From JBHHYR01 sp046757585 (GTDB lineage Bacteria > Desulfobacterota > Binatia > HRBIN30): a stretch of DNA of 14,216 bases. Where the stretch lies: NCBI GenBank assembly GCA_046757585.1, contig JBHHYR010000093.1:1-14216 (forward strand). The letters are read 5' to 3'. Position numbers and translations under genes: made by a program. The notes below the pieces were generated by a model. It was not told the origin of the DNA and did no database searches. It saw only the letters and a program-made list of their open reading frames with translations. Shown here piece by piece: positions 1 to 7,784 of the stretch; position 1 is the first letter of the stretch, and every line of letters begins with the position of its first letter.

Positions 1-1972
1 ACAGGTTGACGTTTTGCACGCTCGCACGGAGATCGGGGTACTGCGCAAGCATGGCACGTGCCCGTTCCATCGTCGCGAACTGTGAGAGCTGCCGCAGGCC
101 CAGCTGCGCCAGCCGCACGTAGATGGCACCTTCCGTGACTGGACCTTCGCCGGCCTTCAAACGGCCGCTGCTGTCGCCAATCGTAGTGAGCAGATGCGTC
201 ACACCGGGCAGCGTCCGCAGGGTGCGCTCCAGTTCCTGGAATACGGCGTCGGTACGCCGTAGGCTGTAACCTTCGGGCGTTTGCAGGATCACCTCGAATT
301 CGCTCTGGTCGTCCTGCGGGACGAAGTCCTTGCCCACTGCACGGAAGAGCGGCACCGTGGACCAGACGGTGAGCGCCGACAAGCCGATGACCACCCATCG
401 ATGTTCGAGGGACCAACGGAGAACACTGCCGTAGGCCTGGTCGATGGCGCGATAGATGCCCCGGTCCTTGGAGCTCTTGGTGCCCGGCGACGCCGGCTTC
501 ACACGCAGAAATCGCCCGCACAGCATCGGCGTCAGGGTGAACGAGACCAGCAGAGACACCATGATTGCGCAGGCGACCGTGACGCCGTAGCTGTTGAAGA
601 ACCGCCCAACCCGGCCGGACATGAACGCCACCGGGAGGAAGATCACAACGAGCGACAACGTTGTCGCCATGACGGCAAGGCTGATTTCCCGGGTGGCTGC
701 CGCAGCCGCCTGCATCGGCGTCTCACCGTTCTCTTCAGCGTGGCGGAAGATGTTCTCCAGTACCACCACGGCGTCATCAATGACGACCCCGGTCGCCAGG
801 ACCAATCCCAGCATGGTAATGTTGTTGATCGTGAAGCCCATGAGCCGCATCAAGGTAAAGGTCGAGATGATTGACGTTGGAATGGCGATTGCGGCGATCA
901 ACGTCGCGCGCGCGTTCGCGATGAATAGCATCACGGTGAGGCTCACCAGGAGCGCCGCGAGGATCAGGTGAAACTGGACTTCGCGGATGGACAGCTTGAT
1001 GAATCGCGAGTGGTCGCGAACCACCTGCAGCGTGACATCGGCAGGCAGGATCGCGCGCAGCTCCTGTAGCCGCTGCTTGACGCGGTCAATGACCGCCACG
1101 GTGTTGGTTCCTGACTGCTTGCGAAGCAACAGCGATACCGCTGGCTTGCCGTCGAGCCGTGCCATGTGGCGTGGTTCCACGTACCCGTCAGTGACCGTGG
1201 CGATGTCGCCCACCGTTACCGGACGTCCGTGCCCGCGGCCCACGATGAGCTGTTCGAAATCCTCGACGCGGTCGATGCGTCCCATGGTGCGGAGGACGAG
1301 CTCCTTTGGACCCTCATCGACGTGCCCGCTCGGAATCTCGATGTTCTGCGACCGCAGTGCCGCCTTTACTTGCTGGACCGGAATCTTGTATGCGGCGAGC
1401 TTGTCCGTGTCGACGGCGACGTTGATGGCACGTTCCAACCCACCCACCATGATGACCGAACCCACGCCTGGCAGAGTTTCCAGGTTTTCCTTGACTTGCT
1501 TGCGGGCGAGCTCGGTTACCTCGCGCAGGCTCCGCTTGCCGGCAACGGCGATGCTGAGAATTGGTGATGATTCCACGTCGAACTTATCCACGATCGGAGT
1601 GTTGGTCCCGGCGGGAAGTCGAGAGAGAACCCCTGCAACCTTGTCACGCACATCTTGAGCCGCCGCTTCACGGTTGCGTTCGAGCACGAAGATCACCACG
1701 ACGCGCGACAGCCCTTCTTTGGTGACCGACCGCAACTCCTCGATGCCAGCGATCGTATTGATGGCCTCTTCGATCGGCTTGGTGATGCCGCTCTCCATTT
1801 CCTCGACGCTGGCGCCTTTCAAGGTCGTCGTCACGGTCACGATCGGAAAATCGATGTTGGGAAACAGGTCGACTGCAAGCCGGCGATAGGAAAACGCGCC
1901 GAGCGCCACCAGAAAGGCGATCAGCATCGTGGCGAACACGGGGCGGCGGATGCAAAGGTCGACGAGCTTCAT
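1..1972 (-). CDS. RND-family multidrug efflux permease, HAE1/AcrB-like (partial, C-terminus beyond window)
   Basis: Inner-membrane proton-driven pump subunit of a tripartite efflux system, expected to export hydrophobic or amphipathic compounds through the adjacent adaptor and an outer-membrane channel not seen here. The frame is open from the ATG at 1972 to the window edge: 657 residues, against about 1,020-1,050 for the family, so roughly the last 40% is missing. The N-terminus is typical: a short cytoplasmic stretch (IRRPVFA), a first membrane helix, then a periplasmic porter domain containing DLFPNIDFP. The TM4 motif VVIDDAVVVLENI carries D399 and D400, equivalent to AcrB Asp407/Asp408 of the proton relay. 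This favours the HAE1 drug-efflux class over heavy-metal (HME) pumps. It follows the adaptor by 81 bp. No clear Shine-Dalgarno precedes the ATG, but the position matches the family start. Substrate unknown. Confidence 0.93.
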   Translation of the reverse strand, partial: MKLVDLCIRRPVFATMLIAFLVALGAFSYRRLAVDLFPNIDFPIVTVTTTLKGASVEEMESGITKPIEEAINTIAGIEELRSVTKEGLSRVVVIFVLERNREAAAQDVRDKVAGVLSRLPAGTNTPIVDKFDVESSPILSIAVAGKRSLREVTELARKQVKENLETLPGVGSVIMVGGLERAINVAVDTDKLAAYKIPVQQVKAALRSQNIEIPSGHVDEGPKELVLRTMGRIDRVEDFEQLIVGRGHGRPVTVGDIATVTDGYVEPRHMARLDGKPAVSLLLRKQSGTNTVAVIDRVKQRLQELRAILPADVTLQVVRDHSRFIKLSIREVQFHLILAALLVSLTVMLFIANARATLIAAIAIPTSIISTFTLMRLMGFTINNITMLGLVLATGVVIDDAVVVLENIFRHAEENGETPMQAAAAATREISLAVMATTLSLVVIFLPVAFMSGRVGRFFNSYGVTVACAIMVSLLVSFTLTPMLCGRFLRVKPASPGTKSSKDRGIYRAIDQAYGSVLRWSLEHRWVVIGLSALTVWSTVPLFRAVGKDFVPQDDQSEFEVILQTPEGYSLRRTDAVFQELERTLRTLPGVTHLLTTIGDSSGRLKAGEGPVTEGAIYVRLAQLGLRQLSQFATMERARAMLAQYPDLRASVQNVNL

Positions 1973-2053
1973 TGTGGTCGTGCTGCTTACGGGCGAGAGC
2001 GCCTTGGCCCGGCTCAGAGACTCGCCAGTGGCGGTAGCACCTCGATGCAGATC

Positions 2054-3136
2054 CTAGGAGCCTGGATCGCTGTGGGGGACACCGGATCTCCTCGCGATGA
2101 CGGCGACGCCGTCACCGAGCTTCGTCAGGCCCGAGGTGGCAACCAGCTCGTCTGGTGTGAGACCGCCGGTTACCTCGACAAGTCCGCCTTCACTGCGCGG
2201 GCCTGGTTGGACGTGACGTGCGTGCGCGACCCCCGCGCTGATGACGAACACTTTCGTGACGCCAGCGGACGTGGTCAGCGCTTCCTGCGGCACCAGCAGC
2301 GCGCGGTCGTCCGTCCGAGTGACCACCGCGGCGTTGGCGAAGAAACCTGGCTTGAGGCGTCGATCGCGGTTGTCCACCAGCGCTTCGATCGCCACCGAGC
2401 GGTTCTCCTGGTTGGACGCTGGACTGATGCGGACCAGGCGCCCGGTAAAGCGGAGAGCCGGCGAGGCATCGACGTGTAAGTGTACCACTTGCCCCGCTCG
2501 CAGTTCATGCGCGAAACGTTCGGGAACGTCGCCGCGCAACTTCAACGGATCCTCGGCAACCAGTTTGAACAGCTGGCTCCCCGCGTGGACATACTCGCCA
2601 GCAGACACGAAGCGGCGCGCGACCGCGCCGGTGAGTGGCGAGGCCACACGAGCGTGCCGAATCATCACGGCCAGTCGGTCGCGCTGTGCGCGCGCTACCG
2701 CCACGCGGGTCGTCATCGTTTCGTACTCTTGGCGGGAAATGACGTGCCGAGCGACGAGTTGACGGTCCCGCTTCTCGTCTGCCTGCGCCTTCGCCAGGGT
2801 GGCCTCTGCTTCTCGCAGCTGTGCGCGCCACTGGTCGTCATCGATTTGCGCCAATACCTGACCAGCGTGCACCGGATCCCCCAGATCAACTGCCAGCGAC
2901 TCGACCTGCCCCTCGACCTGACTGGAAAGCGTGACCTCTTCGTTGCCGTACAAGGTTCCAACGAAACGCACCAGCCGCGCACTCGGATGTACGGCGACCG
3001 GTGCAACCGTGACCGGAACGACGGCCTTGGCGTGGTGCGGTTCGGCCGCGACTGCCTGCGGGTCGCCGTGACGTTCACAGCCCGAGCAGAGAACGGCGGC
3101 CAGAGCGAGCGACGCACACACACCGCGCGGTGTCAT
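2054..3136 (-). CDS. RND efflux periplasmic adaptor (membrane fusion protein), predicted lipoprotein
   Basis: Periplasmic adaptor that links the RND pump to an outer-membrane channel (AcrA/MexA type), 360 aa, normal length. Residues 1-20 look like a lipoprotein signal peptide ending LCSGC with C20 as the lipidated cysteine; Cys rather than Leu at -3 is slightly off consensus. Domain order: lipoyl half 1 at about 70-100 (QVEGQVESLAVDLGD, VHAGQVLAQID), a helical hairpin at 101-160 rich in Ala, Arg and Gln, lipoyl half 2 at about 161-195 (ASPLTGAVARRFVSAGEYV), beta-barrel to about 270 with the signature RRLKPGFFA, and a membrane-proximal domain to about 345. Its ATG overlaps the TGA of the upstream TetR gene by 4 bp (ATGA), so translational coupling is likely. 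The pump follows 81 bp downstream. Family assignment is secure; the transported compound cannot be read from the sequence. Confidence 0.93.
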   Translation of the reverse strand: MTPRGVCASLALAAVLCSGCERHGDPQAVAAEPHHAKAVVPVTVAPVAVHPSARLVRFVGTLYGNEEVTLSSQVEGQVESLAVDLGDPVHAGQVLAQIDDDQWRAQLREAEATLAKAQADEKRDRQLVARHVISRQEYETMTTRVAVARAQRDRLAVMIRHARVASPLTGAVARRFVSAGEYVHAGSQLFKLVAEDPLKLRGDVPERFAHELRAGQVVHLHVDASPALRFTGRLVRISPASNQENRSVAIEALVDNRDRRLKPGFFANAAVVTRTDDRALLVPQEALTTSAGVTKVFVISAGVAHARHVQPGPRSEGGLVEVTGGLTPDELVATSGLTKLGDGVAVIARRSGVPHSDPGS

Positions 3137-3777
3137 GAACGGCGGGTCCCTCCGTGGACGATCTTGAGCGATCGAGCCCGTTCCCGGGTCGAACGCGCCC
3201 CGCCTGTGATGCCCCTTAAGAAGATGGCGGTCACCAGCCGTGTCAGCTCGTCCGGGCGGTCGCTTTCGGCCCGATACACGCAGACGCCTCGGATCATCCC
3301 GAACAACACCTCAACGGCCAGCCGCCCATTGATTCGATCAACCTCGCCGCGTGCGGCGGCACGCTCGATTACCCGGCGGATCATGGTGACGACCTCGTCT
3401 CGCCGCTTGCGCCAGTCGGCACGTTCTCGCGCCTTGAGTTTTGGCTCTAAGCGGTGCATGAGCACGAAGAAGTCGCGTTGGCGCCAGAAGTAATTGATCA
3501 TCGTGCGCACGACGGCTTCGATGGTCGTCTGCAGCGGGGCGTCGTCCTGCAACACTGCCGTCACCGCGGTGTGCAGACCGTCGAGCCCTTCTCTGATCGC
3601 CGCCAGGTACAGTTCTTCCTTGGAACCGAAATAGCGGTAGATGGTCCCCTTGCCGATACCCAGGTGCTGGGCGATCTCGTCCGTAAGAACTTCGTGGAAT
3701 TCTCGTCGCGAAAAAATATCCCCGGCGCAGCGAACAATCGCTAGCCGGGTCGCGTCGCTTTTCTTCCTGCCGCGCAT
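3133..3777 (-). CDS. TetR/AcrR-family transcriptional regulator of the efflux operon
   Basis: Cytoplasmic dimeric DNA-binding regulator, 214 aa, typical length. Residues 8-55 form the TetR helix-turn-helix domain, with the recognition segment LTDEIAQHLGIGKGTIYRYFGS at about 31-52 (family pattern T..IA...G...GT.Y.YF..K..L). The helical C-terminal half (about 60-195) is the ligand-binding and dimerisation region and is not diagnostic. It is the first gene of the operon and overlaps the adaptor start by 4 bp, so it is probably a local repressor of its own operon, relieved by a pump substrate (inference). Start choice: a TTG at 3789 and a GTG at 3780 are in frame, but the purine-rich GGAAGG at 3783-3788 (minus strand) lies 5 bases before the ATG at 3777 and overlaps the TTG, so the ATG is preferred. 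A palindrome at 3792-3810 is a plausible operator. Confidence 0.9.
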   Translation of the reverse strand: MRGRKKSDATRLAIVRCAGDIFSRREFHEVLTDEIAQHLGIGKGTIYRYFGSKEELYLAAIREGLDGLHTAVTAVLQDDAPLQTTIEAVVRTMINYFWRQRDFFVLMHRLEPKLKARERADWRKRRDEVVTMIRRVIERAAARGEVDRINGRLAVEVLFGMIRGVCVYRAESDRPDELTRLVTAIFLRGITGGARSTRERARSLKIVHGGTRRS

Positions 3778-3791
3778 CACGCCTTCCAATA

Positions 3792-3810
3792 ACGGAACTG
3801 ACCAGTCCGT
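3792..3810. promoter_or_regulatory. Candidate TetR operator upstream of the efflux operon
   Basis: An imperfect palindrome lies 15 bases upstream of the TetR ATG: core ACTG-AC-CAGT (3797-3806), flanked by ACGG at 3792-3795 and CCGT at 3807-3810, with one unpaired A (3796) on the left. TetR-family repressors often bind such GACTG/CAGTC-type palindromes near their own start. No convincing -35/-10 pair could be placed nearby, so the link to repression is inferred from position and symmetry. Confidence 0.4.
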
Positions 3811-3958
3811 ACTACAATAACAAAGGCCGCGGTGCAGTCAAGCGGAGGCGGCGGGCGGAGCCCGCGGCATCACGGGCGACGCCTTCGCCACCACCGCTGG
3901 CGTCATTGCAGCGGCCCGAACCCCGTGGCAGTCTGAGTGAGACGAAAAGGAGGCTGTG
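3811..3958. other. Intergenic region between the divergent efflux operon and gltA
   Basis: Non-coding 5' region shared by two divergent transcription units. Visible structure: a GC hairpin with arms GCGGGC (3851-3856) and GCCCGC (3860-3865) around a 3-base loop, and a second inverted repeat GGCGA (3875-3879) / TCGCC (3885-3889). A strong Shine-Dalgarno AAGGAGG at 3947-3953 serves gltA. No confident sigma-70 promoter was found on either strand. Confidence 0.5.
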
Positions 3959-5299
3959 ATGAGTAAAGACACGCTATCCATCACCGACAACCGAACCGGA
4001 AAGGTCTACGAAGTTCCGATCGCCGAGGGGGCGATCCGCGCCATGGACCTGCGCCAGATCAAGACCTCGGACCGGGACTTTGGGTTGATGAGCTATGATC
4101 CTGCCTTCGGAAACACGGCGTCGTGCAAGAGCGCCATTACGTTCATTGACGGCGAGCGGGGTATTTTGCGCTACCGCGGTTATCCGATCGAACAGCTTGC
4201 GGAGCACAGCACCTTCTTGGAAGTGGCGTACCTGATCGTGAAGGGAGAACTCCCGGCACCATCGCACCGACAGGCGTTCGTGCGTAATATCACGCTGCAC
4301 ACTATCCTTCACGAAAATATCAAGAAGTTCATCGATGGCTTCCATTATGATGCGCATCCGATGGGGATTCTGGTCAGTACGGTCGGCGCGCTCTCAACGT
4401 TCTACCCCGACGCGAAGAAGATTTTCGACGCGGCTTCGCGCAAGGTGCAGACGCATCGGTTGATTGCAAAGATGCCCACCCTGGCCGCCTTCGCGTACCG
4501 CCATTCCATCGGCATGCCCTACGCGTATCCGGATAACGATCTCAGTTACACGGGGAACTTCCTGAACATGATGTTCAAGAAGACCGAGCTGAAGTACAAG
4601 CCCGACCCGGCTCTGGAGCACGCGCTCGATGTGCTGTTTATGTTGCATGCTGACCACGAGCAGAACTGCAGCGCCAACGCGATGCGCAGCGTGGGGAGTT
4701 CGCACGTTGATCCGTTCTCGGCCGTCGCAGCTGCCACGGCCGCCCTGTACGGTCCACGGCATGGCGGGGCCAACGAACTGGTCGTGCGGATGCTCACGGG
4801 CATCGGGGGCGTCGACAAGATCCCCGCCTACATCAAGCGGGTGAAAACCGGGGAAATTCGTCTCCAAGGCTTTGGCCACCGGGTGTACAAAAACTACGAT
4901 CCGCGCGCCAAGATCATCAAGCGGATTGCCAGCGAAGTGTTCGAGGTCACCGGGAAGAGCCCGCTCATCGATATCGCCTTGGAACTTGAACGCATTGCGC
5001 TTGAAGACGATTATTTCGTGTCGCATAAGCTCTACCCGAACGTGGACTTCTATTCCGGCATCATTTACCAGGCCATGGGCTTCCCCCTCGATATGTTTCC
5101 GGTCCTGTTCGCCATCGGCCGCACCCCAGGTTGGATCGCCCAGTGGCAGGAGATGCTGCTCGACCCTGAGACGCGAATTGCCCGCCCGCGCCAGCTGTAC
5201 GTCGGTGCCGGGCCGCGAGATTACGTCCCGGTCGAGCGCCGGCCGGACGACGCCGCAAACGCTGGCAATAGTCAACTGGCGACGACGTCGCGTCTCTGA
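3959..5299 (+). CDS. gltA: Citrate synthase, type II
   Basis: Condenses acetyl-CoA and oxaloacetate to citrate, the entry step of the TCA cycle; cytoplasmic. 446 aa, slightly longer than E. coli GltA (427), with most of the excess in a non-conserved tail after about residue 415. Catalytic residues are in their usual contexts: H268 in GPRHGGANE, H307 in GFGHRVYKNYDPR, D363 in NVDFYSG, and substrate-binding R388 in FAIGRTPGW. HADHEQNCS (230-238) and SSHVDPF match the Gram-negative hexameric class rather than the short dimeric or methylcitrate synthases. Start: a GTG at 3956 directly precedes the ATG at 3959; AAGGAGG at 3947-3953 leaves 5 bases to the ATG and only 2 to the GTG, so the ATG is preferred. 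Transcribed alone, divergent from the efflux operon. NADH sensitivity cannot be judged. Confidence 0.97.
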   Translation: MSKDTLSITDNRTGKVYEVPIAEGAIRAMDLRQIKTSDRDFGLMSYDPAFGNTASCKSAITFIDGERGILRYRGYPIEQLAEHSTFLEVAYLIVKGELPAPSHRQAFVRNITLHTILHENIKKFIDGFHYDAHPMGILVSTVGALSTFYPDAKKIFDAASRKVQTHRLIAKMPTLAAFAYRHSIGMPYAYPDNDLSYTGNFLNMMFKKTELKYKPDPALEHALDVLFMLHADHEQNCSANAMRSVGSSHVDPFSAVAAATAALYGPRHGGANELVVRMLTGIGGVDKIPAYIKRVKTGEIRLQGFGHRVYKNYDPRAKIIKRIASEVFEVTGKSPLIDIALELERIALEDDYFVSHKLYPNVDFYSGIIYQAMGFPLDMFPVLFAIGRTPGWIAQWQEMLLDPETRIARPRQLYVGAGPRDYVPVERRPDDAANAGNSQLATTSRL

Positions 5300-5345
5300 A
5301 GCCCCCCAGGGGGTCAAACGAGACCACGGCAACGCGTGGCTCCGA

Positions 5346-5384
5346 GCCGCGCGTTGCCCGTCCGCGACGGTACGGGCGCGCAGC
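5346..5384. terminator. Long GC stem-loop between convergent gltA and the SnoaL-like gene
   Basis: Arms GCGCG (5349-5353) plus CCCGT (5357-5361) pair with ACGGG (5372-5376) plus CGCGC (5377-5381), with a 3-base bulge on the left, a 10-base loop, and GC/GC pairs outside. Two weaker inverted repeats lie between it and gltA: CCCC/GGGG at 5302-5313 and CCACG/CGTGG at 5324-5339. No T-tract follows on either strand, so an intrinsic terminator is uncertain. Position between converging genes suggests transcription termination or read-through insulation. Confidence 0.4.
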
Positions 5385-5431
5385 TGGCGGCGTACCCGAG
5401 GAACCCCACGTGCCGGCCGCGGCCTGTGCGG

Positions 5432-5836
5432 CTATCGCCGGCTCAGGAAGTCGAAGTGGACCTTACGTTCCTTGAAGCGCCAGGTGCCGCCGACCTTGAC
5501 GAGCTGATCCTCATAGCGGCCGGCGAGGTTGATATCGAGCGCATCACCACCGCGCAGTACCACCACGTAACTCCATCCGGTGGCCCGTTCTGCGTTCACG
5601 GTGATGACGGTATTCATGGTGCAGTGCTTCACCATGGGCAGACCGTCCGTGAGGGGAATCGTCTTGAGGAAATCGCGCAGGGCGTCCCGCCCCGTGAAAC
5701 GTCCTCGCGTGCCAAGATCGAAAGCCCCGTCATCCGTGAACAGATCCAACCACGACTCGAATTCGCCGTTGTCGAAACGGAAACAGTAGTGCGCCATCAG
5801 CTCCCGGATCGCGTCCTTTTCTTCGAGTGTACTCAT
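5432..5836 (-). CDS. SnoaL-like (NTF2-superfamily) protein
   Basis: Small alpha+beta cone-barrel protein of 134 aa, the usual length for single-domain SnoaL-like proteins. The N-terminal helices carry ELMAHYCFRFDNGEFESWLDLFTDDGAFD (12-40), the family pattern in which a helix, an aromatic/acidic pair and W..LF..D.......G precede the first strand. FTGRDALRDFL (47-57) and KHCTMNTVITV (70-80) with conserved H71 follow, then the final strands (GTWRFKERKVHFDF, 117-130). Relatives include scytalone dehydratase, limonene-epoxide-hydrolase-like enzymes and many uncharacterised polyketide or aromatic-pathway proteins; no single activity can be assigned. Start: the frame extends to 5935, but the ATG at 5836 has GGAGG 9 bases upstream and fits the family N-terminus. 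It stands alone, convergent with gltA, with no matching pathway genes beside it. Confidence 0.82.
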   Translation of the reverse strand: MSTLEEKDAIRELMAHYCFRFDNGEFESWLDLFTDDGAFDLGTRGRFTGRDALRDFLKTIPLTDGLPMVKHCTMNTVITVNAERATGWSYVVVLRGGDALDINLAGRYEDQLVKVGGTWRFKERKVHFDFLSRR

Positions 5837-6056
5837 CTCCGCGTTCCTCCTCACTGGCTTGCTGCCGTGTGCTCCTCGCGGCCCACTTCCTGCCTCGGGT
5901 ACCTCTTTGTAGTCTGCTGGTCTCGTATTTCGCAACCGGCTGCAGGCTCGGACGCCTGCGGAGCTCTGTCCGGCTCGCCGTACCGTCGATGAGGGTCAGA
6001 GGCGGCATCCCGAGCGATGGCCGTGCTACGCCGGCCCGGCCTGGATCGCTAGGTAG
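5837..6056. other. Non-coding stretch upstream of the SnoaL-like gene
   Basis: No supported gene. The minus-strand frame of the SnoaL-like gene continues open for 33 codons, but nothing resembling the family lies there. A small perfect hairpin occurs at 5942-5959 (GCAGGC / GCCTGC, 6-base loop), extended by one G-T and one C-G pair. No tRNA-like fold or other RNA signature was recognised. Confidence 0.5.
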
Positions 6057-6146
6057 GAGGCCATTATTCTTCTGCACCAATAATGCCTCAGTAGACACAA
6101 TTCTACACAGCTAGACGTATCGCATATAGTAGGATATATATACATT
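6057..6146 (+). promoter_or_regulatory. AT-rich promoter/operator region of radC
   Basis: An AT-rich island in otherwise GC-rich sequence. It holds (a) an inverted repeat, GAGGC-C-ATTATT (6057-6068) against AATAATGCCTC (6079-6089), 11 pairs with one bulged C and a 10-base loop; (b) a second inverted repeat GTAGA (6091-6095) / TCTAC (6102-6106); (c) TAGA/TCTA/TAGA half-sites at 6092, 6102 and 6112, exactly 10 bases apart; (d) a possible promoter, TAGACG (6112-6117), 17-base spacer, TATATA (6135-6140), which would start transcription at or next to the radC ATG (6147). An alternative -10 is TATAGT at 6125-6130. No good Shine-Dalgarno is present. Confidence 0.45.
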
Positions 6147-6833
6147 ATGCTCGTATCGAGGTCCATCAAGAAGTGGCCTGAGGGTGATCGGCCGCGGGAG
6201 AAGCTCTTGGCGCACGGAGCGGGTGTTCTTTCCAACGCCGAGTTGCTTGCGATTCTGCTCCGAACCGGCACGAGAGGAATGAGCGCAGTCGACCATGGGC
6301 GTGCCCTCATCGACGAGTTCGGTGACTTGCGCCATCTCGCGGCGGCGGCCGTTGGCGACCTACGGAAGCTCAAGGGCCTGGGGCCGGCCAAGGCGGCGCA
6401 GATTGTTGCGGCGCTGGAAATCGCAAAACGCTATGGGGAGCGCGAGTTCAAGCGAGGCGAGCCCCTACGCGACAGCAGTGCGGTGTACGCACACTTTCGC
6501 GAACGGCTGGCCAGTGAGAAGCGCGAACACTTCTACGCCGTGCTGCTCGATAACAAGAATCGGAAGATCAAGGACGTGTCCGTGTCGCAAGGATCGCTCA
6601 CCGCGAGCATTGTGCATCCGCGGGACGTGTTTGCGCCAGTGGTCCGCGAATCGGCAGCAGCTGTGATTTTCGTCCACAATCACCCGAGTGGGGATCCAAC
6701 TCCCAGCAAGGAAGATGTCGACATTACCCGGCGGTTGCGGGATGTCGGTGAACTGATGGGAGTGCGGGTGCTCGATCATGTCGTCATCGGCCACGGTCGT
6801 TATGTGAGCTTTGTTGATGATGGCTACTGGTGA
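6147..6833 (+). CDS. radC: RadC family protein (UPF0758, JAB/MPN metalloprotease-like domain)
   Basis: RadC-family protein of 228 aa, the normal full length. The N-terminal part (7-40) carries the family signature SIKKWPEGDRPREKLL and LSNAELLAILLRTGTRG. A helix-hairpin-helix segment follows at about 72-86 (LRKLKGLGPAKAAQI), then the JAB/MPN domain with a candidate metal-site Glu (E127), the motif HNHPSGDPTPSKED supplying H177, H179 and D190, and a C-terminal VLDHVVIGHGRYVSF. All expected JAMM residues are present, so the fold should bind zinc. The historical DNA-repair role has not held up well for the family, whose members are often found on mobile elements or in competence regulons; the biochemical activity is unsettled. 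The ATG at 6147 fits the family N-terminus but lacks a proper Shine-Dalgarno (AGGA is 12 bases upstream), suggesting short-leader or leaderless initiation. Convergent with the hydrolase. Confidence 0.93.
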   Translation: MLVSRSIKKWPEGDRPREKLLAHGAGVLSNAELLAILLRTGTRGMSAVDHGRALIDEFGDLRHLAAAAVGDLRKLKGLGPAKAAQIVAALEIAKRYGEREFKRGEPLRDSSAVYAHFRERLASEKREHFYAVLLDNKNRKIKDVSVSQGSLTASIVHPRDVFAPVVRESAAAVIFVHNHPSGDPTPSKEDVDITRRLRDVGELMGVRVLDHVVIGHGRYVSFVDDGYW

Positions 6834-6925
6834 GTGCGACACCTGCCGTTGGACGCACCGCTGGGGTCTGTACAAACCGTGTATCACCGAGACGCTCTGG
6901 CGGGCAGACTGCGGGGGAAGGCTGG

Positions 6926-7759
6926 TCAAACGGTCCGCAGAAAGTCGCGAACCGCGGCGACGAAGCCGTGGGGGTTGTCTCCCATGACGGAATGACCTGC
7001 ATTCGGGACAACCGTGAGACAGCTGCCCGGGATTGCCGCGCGCAGCTTGGCGGCACTTTCGGCGGAGAGGATGTCGCTTTCGCCGCCTTTGATGATCAGT
7101 GTCGGGCAATGAATGGCGCGGACGTCGTCCCACAGGTTGAGGAGGGCGCTCGCTTGGAAACCACGATCGGGCGAGCGCAAAGCTTTATCGTACTTCCAGG
7201 TCCATTTCCCATTCGGCAACTGCTTCAGGTTGTAGGACAGCCGGCTGCGGATGTTATCGAGCGAACGGCGAGGGTTGAACTGGTGTGCCCGCTGGACGAA
7301 TTCCTCGAAGTCATCGAGCTCGTCCGACGCCTGGATGAAGCGACGGATGTGCTCGACACCATGTGCTTGAACCTCGGGACTGACATCGACGATGATCAGG
7401 GCGGTGACCCGTTCGGGGTGCCGCGCCGTGAAGGTGATCGCGTTAATGCCGCCCATGGACATGCCCGCGAGGACGAAGCGCGCAAGGCCCAGGACGTCTG
7501 CGATTGCATCGAGATCGGCGGCTTGAGTCTGCCGCGTGTAGTCTCCGTCCGACGCCCAATCGCTGTCCCCGTGACCCCGCTGGTCGAGGCTCAGCACACG
7601 GTACTCGGCCGCCAGGGCGGCGGCCACCTCGTCCCAGCTATGCGCCGTCTGGGTGATCCCATGCAGACACACGAGGGGCGGCGCCGGAGCCATGCCCCAT
7701 TCGACATAGTGAAAACGCAACCCGCGTGCGGTGACCTGATGGTCTCGTGCTACCGGCAT
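6926..7759 (-). CDS. Alpha/beta-fold hydrolase
   Basis: Serine hydrolase of the alpha/beta fold, 277 aa, normal length. Visible elements: oxyanion-loop HGITQ (33-37), the DQRGHGDSD loop (59-67) typical of the epoxide hydrolase, haloperoxidase and meta-cleavage-product hydrolase branch, nucleophile elbow GMSMGG with S101, acid D229 in GGESDIL, and catalytic H256 in NAGHSVMGDNP. The triad is complete, so the enzyme should be active. No signal peptide is seen, so it is probably cytoplasmic. The cap region (about 135-200) does not point to one substrate; ester, lactone or C-C bond hydrolysis are all possible. Start: the frame reaches 7795, but the ATG at 7759 has GGGAGG four bases upstream and is preferred. 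It is divergent from the DprA-like gene with only 47 bp between start codons, so their promoters must overlap. Confidence 0.88.
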   Translation of the reverse strand: MPVARDHQVTARGLRFHYVEWGMAPAPPLVCLHGITQTAHSWDEVAAALAAEYRVLSLDQRGHGDSDWASDGDYTRQTQAADLDAIADVLGLARFVLAGMSMGGINAITFTARHPERVTALIIVDVSPEVQAHGVEHIRRFIQASDELDDFEEFVQRAHQFNPRRSLDNIRSRLSYNLKQLPNGKWTWKYDKALRSPDRGFQASALLNLWDDVRAIHCPTLIIKGGESDILSAESAAKLRAAIPGSCLTVVPNAGHSVMGDNPHGFVAAVRDFLRTV

Positions 7760-7784
7760 GTTCCCTCCCGGAATCGCAAGATTG

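Noticed and set aside
1973..2056. The RND pump lies in the same frame as the adaptor, with 27 open codons after the adaptor stop (possible fusion or read-through)
   Set aside because: The adaptor ends in the periplasm while the pump starts in the cytoplasm, so a direct fusion would have the wrong topology. The pump's own ATG fits the family start, and a short open gap in GC-rich DNA is unremarkable.
1655..3493. Two long plus-strand open frames (1655-2479, 2480-3493) opposite the efflux operon
   Set aside because: They mirror the well-supported RND, adaptor and TetR genes on the minus strand and show no domain of their own.
4394..5332. 312-residue minus-strand open frame opposite gltA
   Set aside because: Antisense shadow of citrate synthase, with His/Arg/Val-rich composition typical of such frames and no family resemblance.
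5940..5961. Hairpin in the gap upstream of the SnoaL-like gene as a terminator
   Set aside because: It does not follow any gene end and has no T-tract on either strand.
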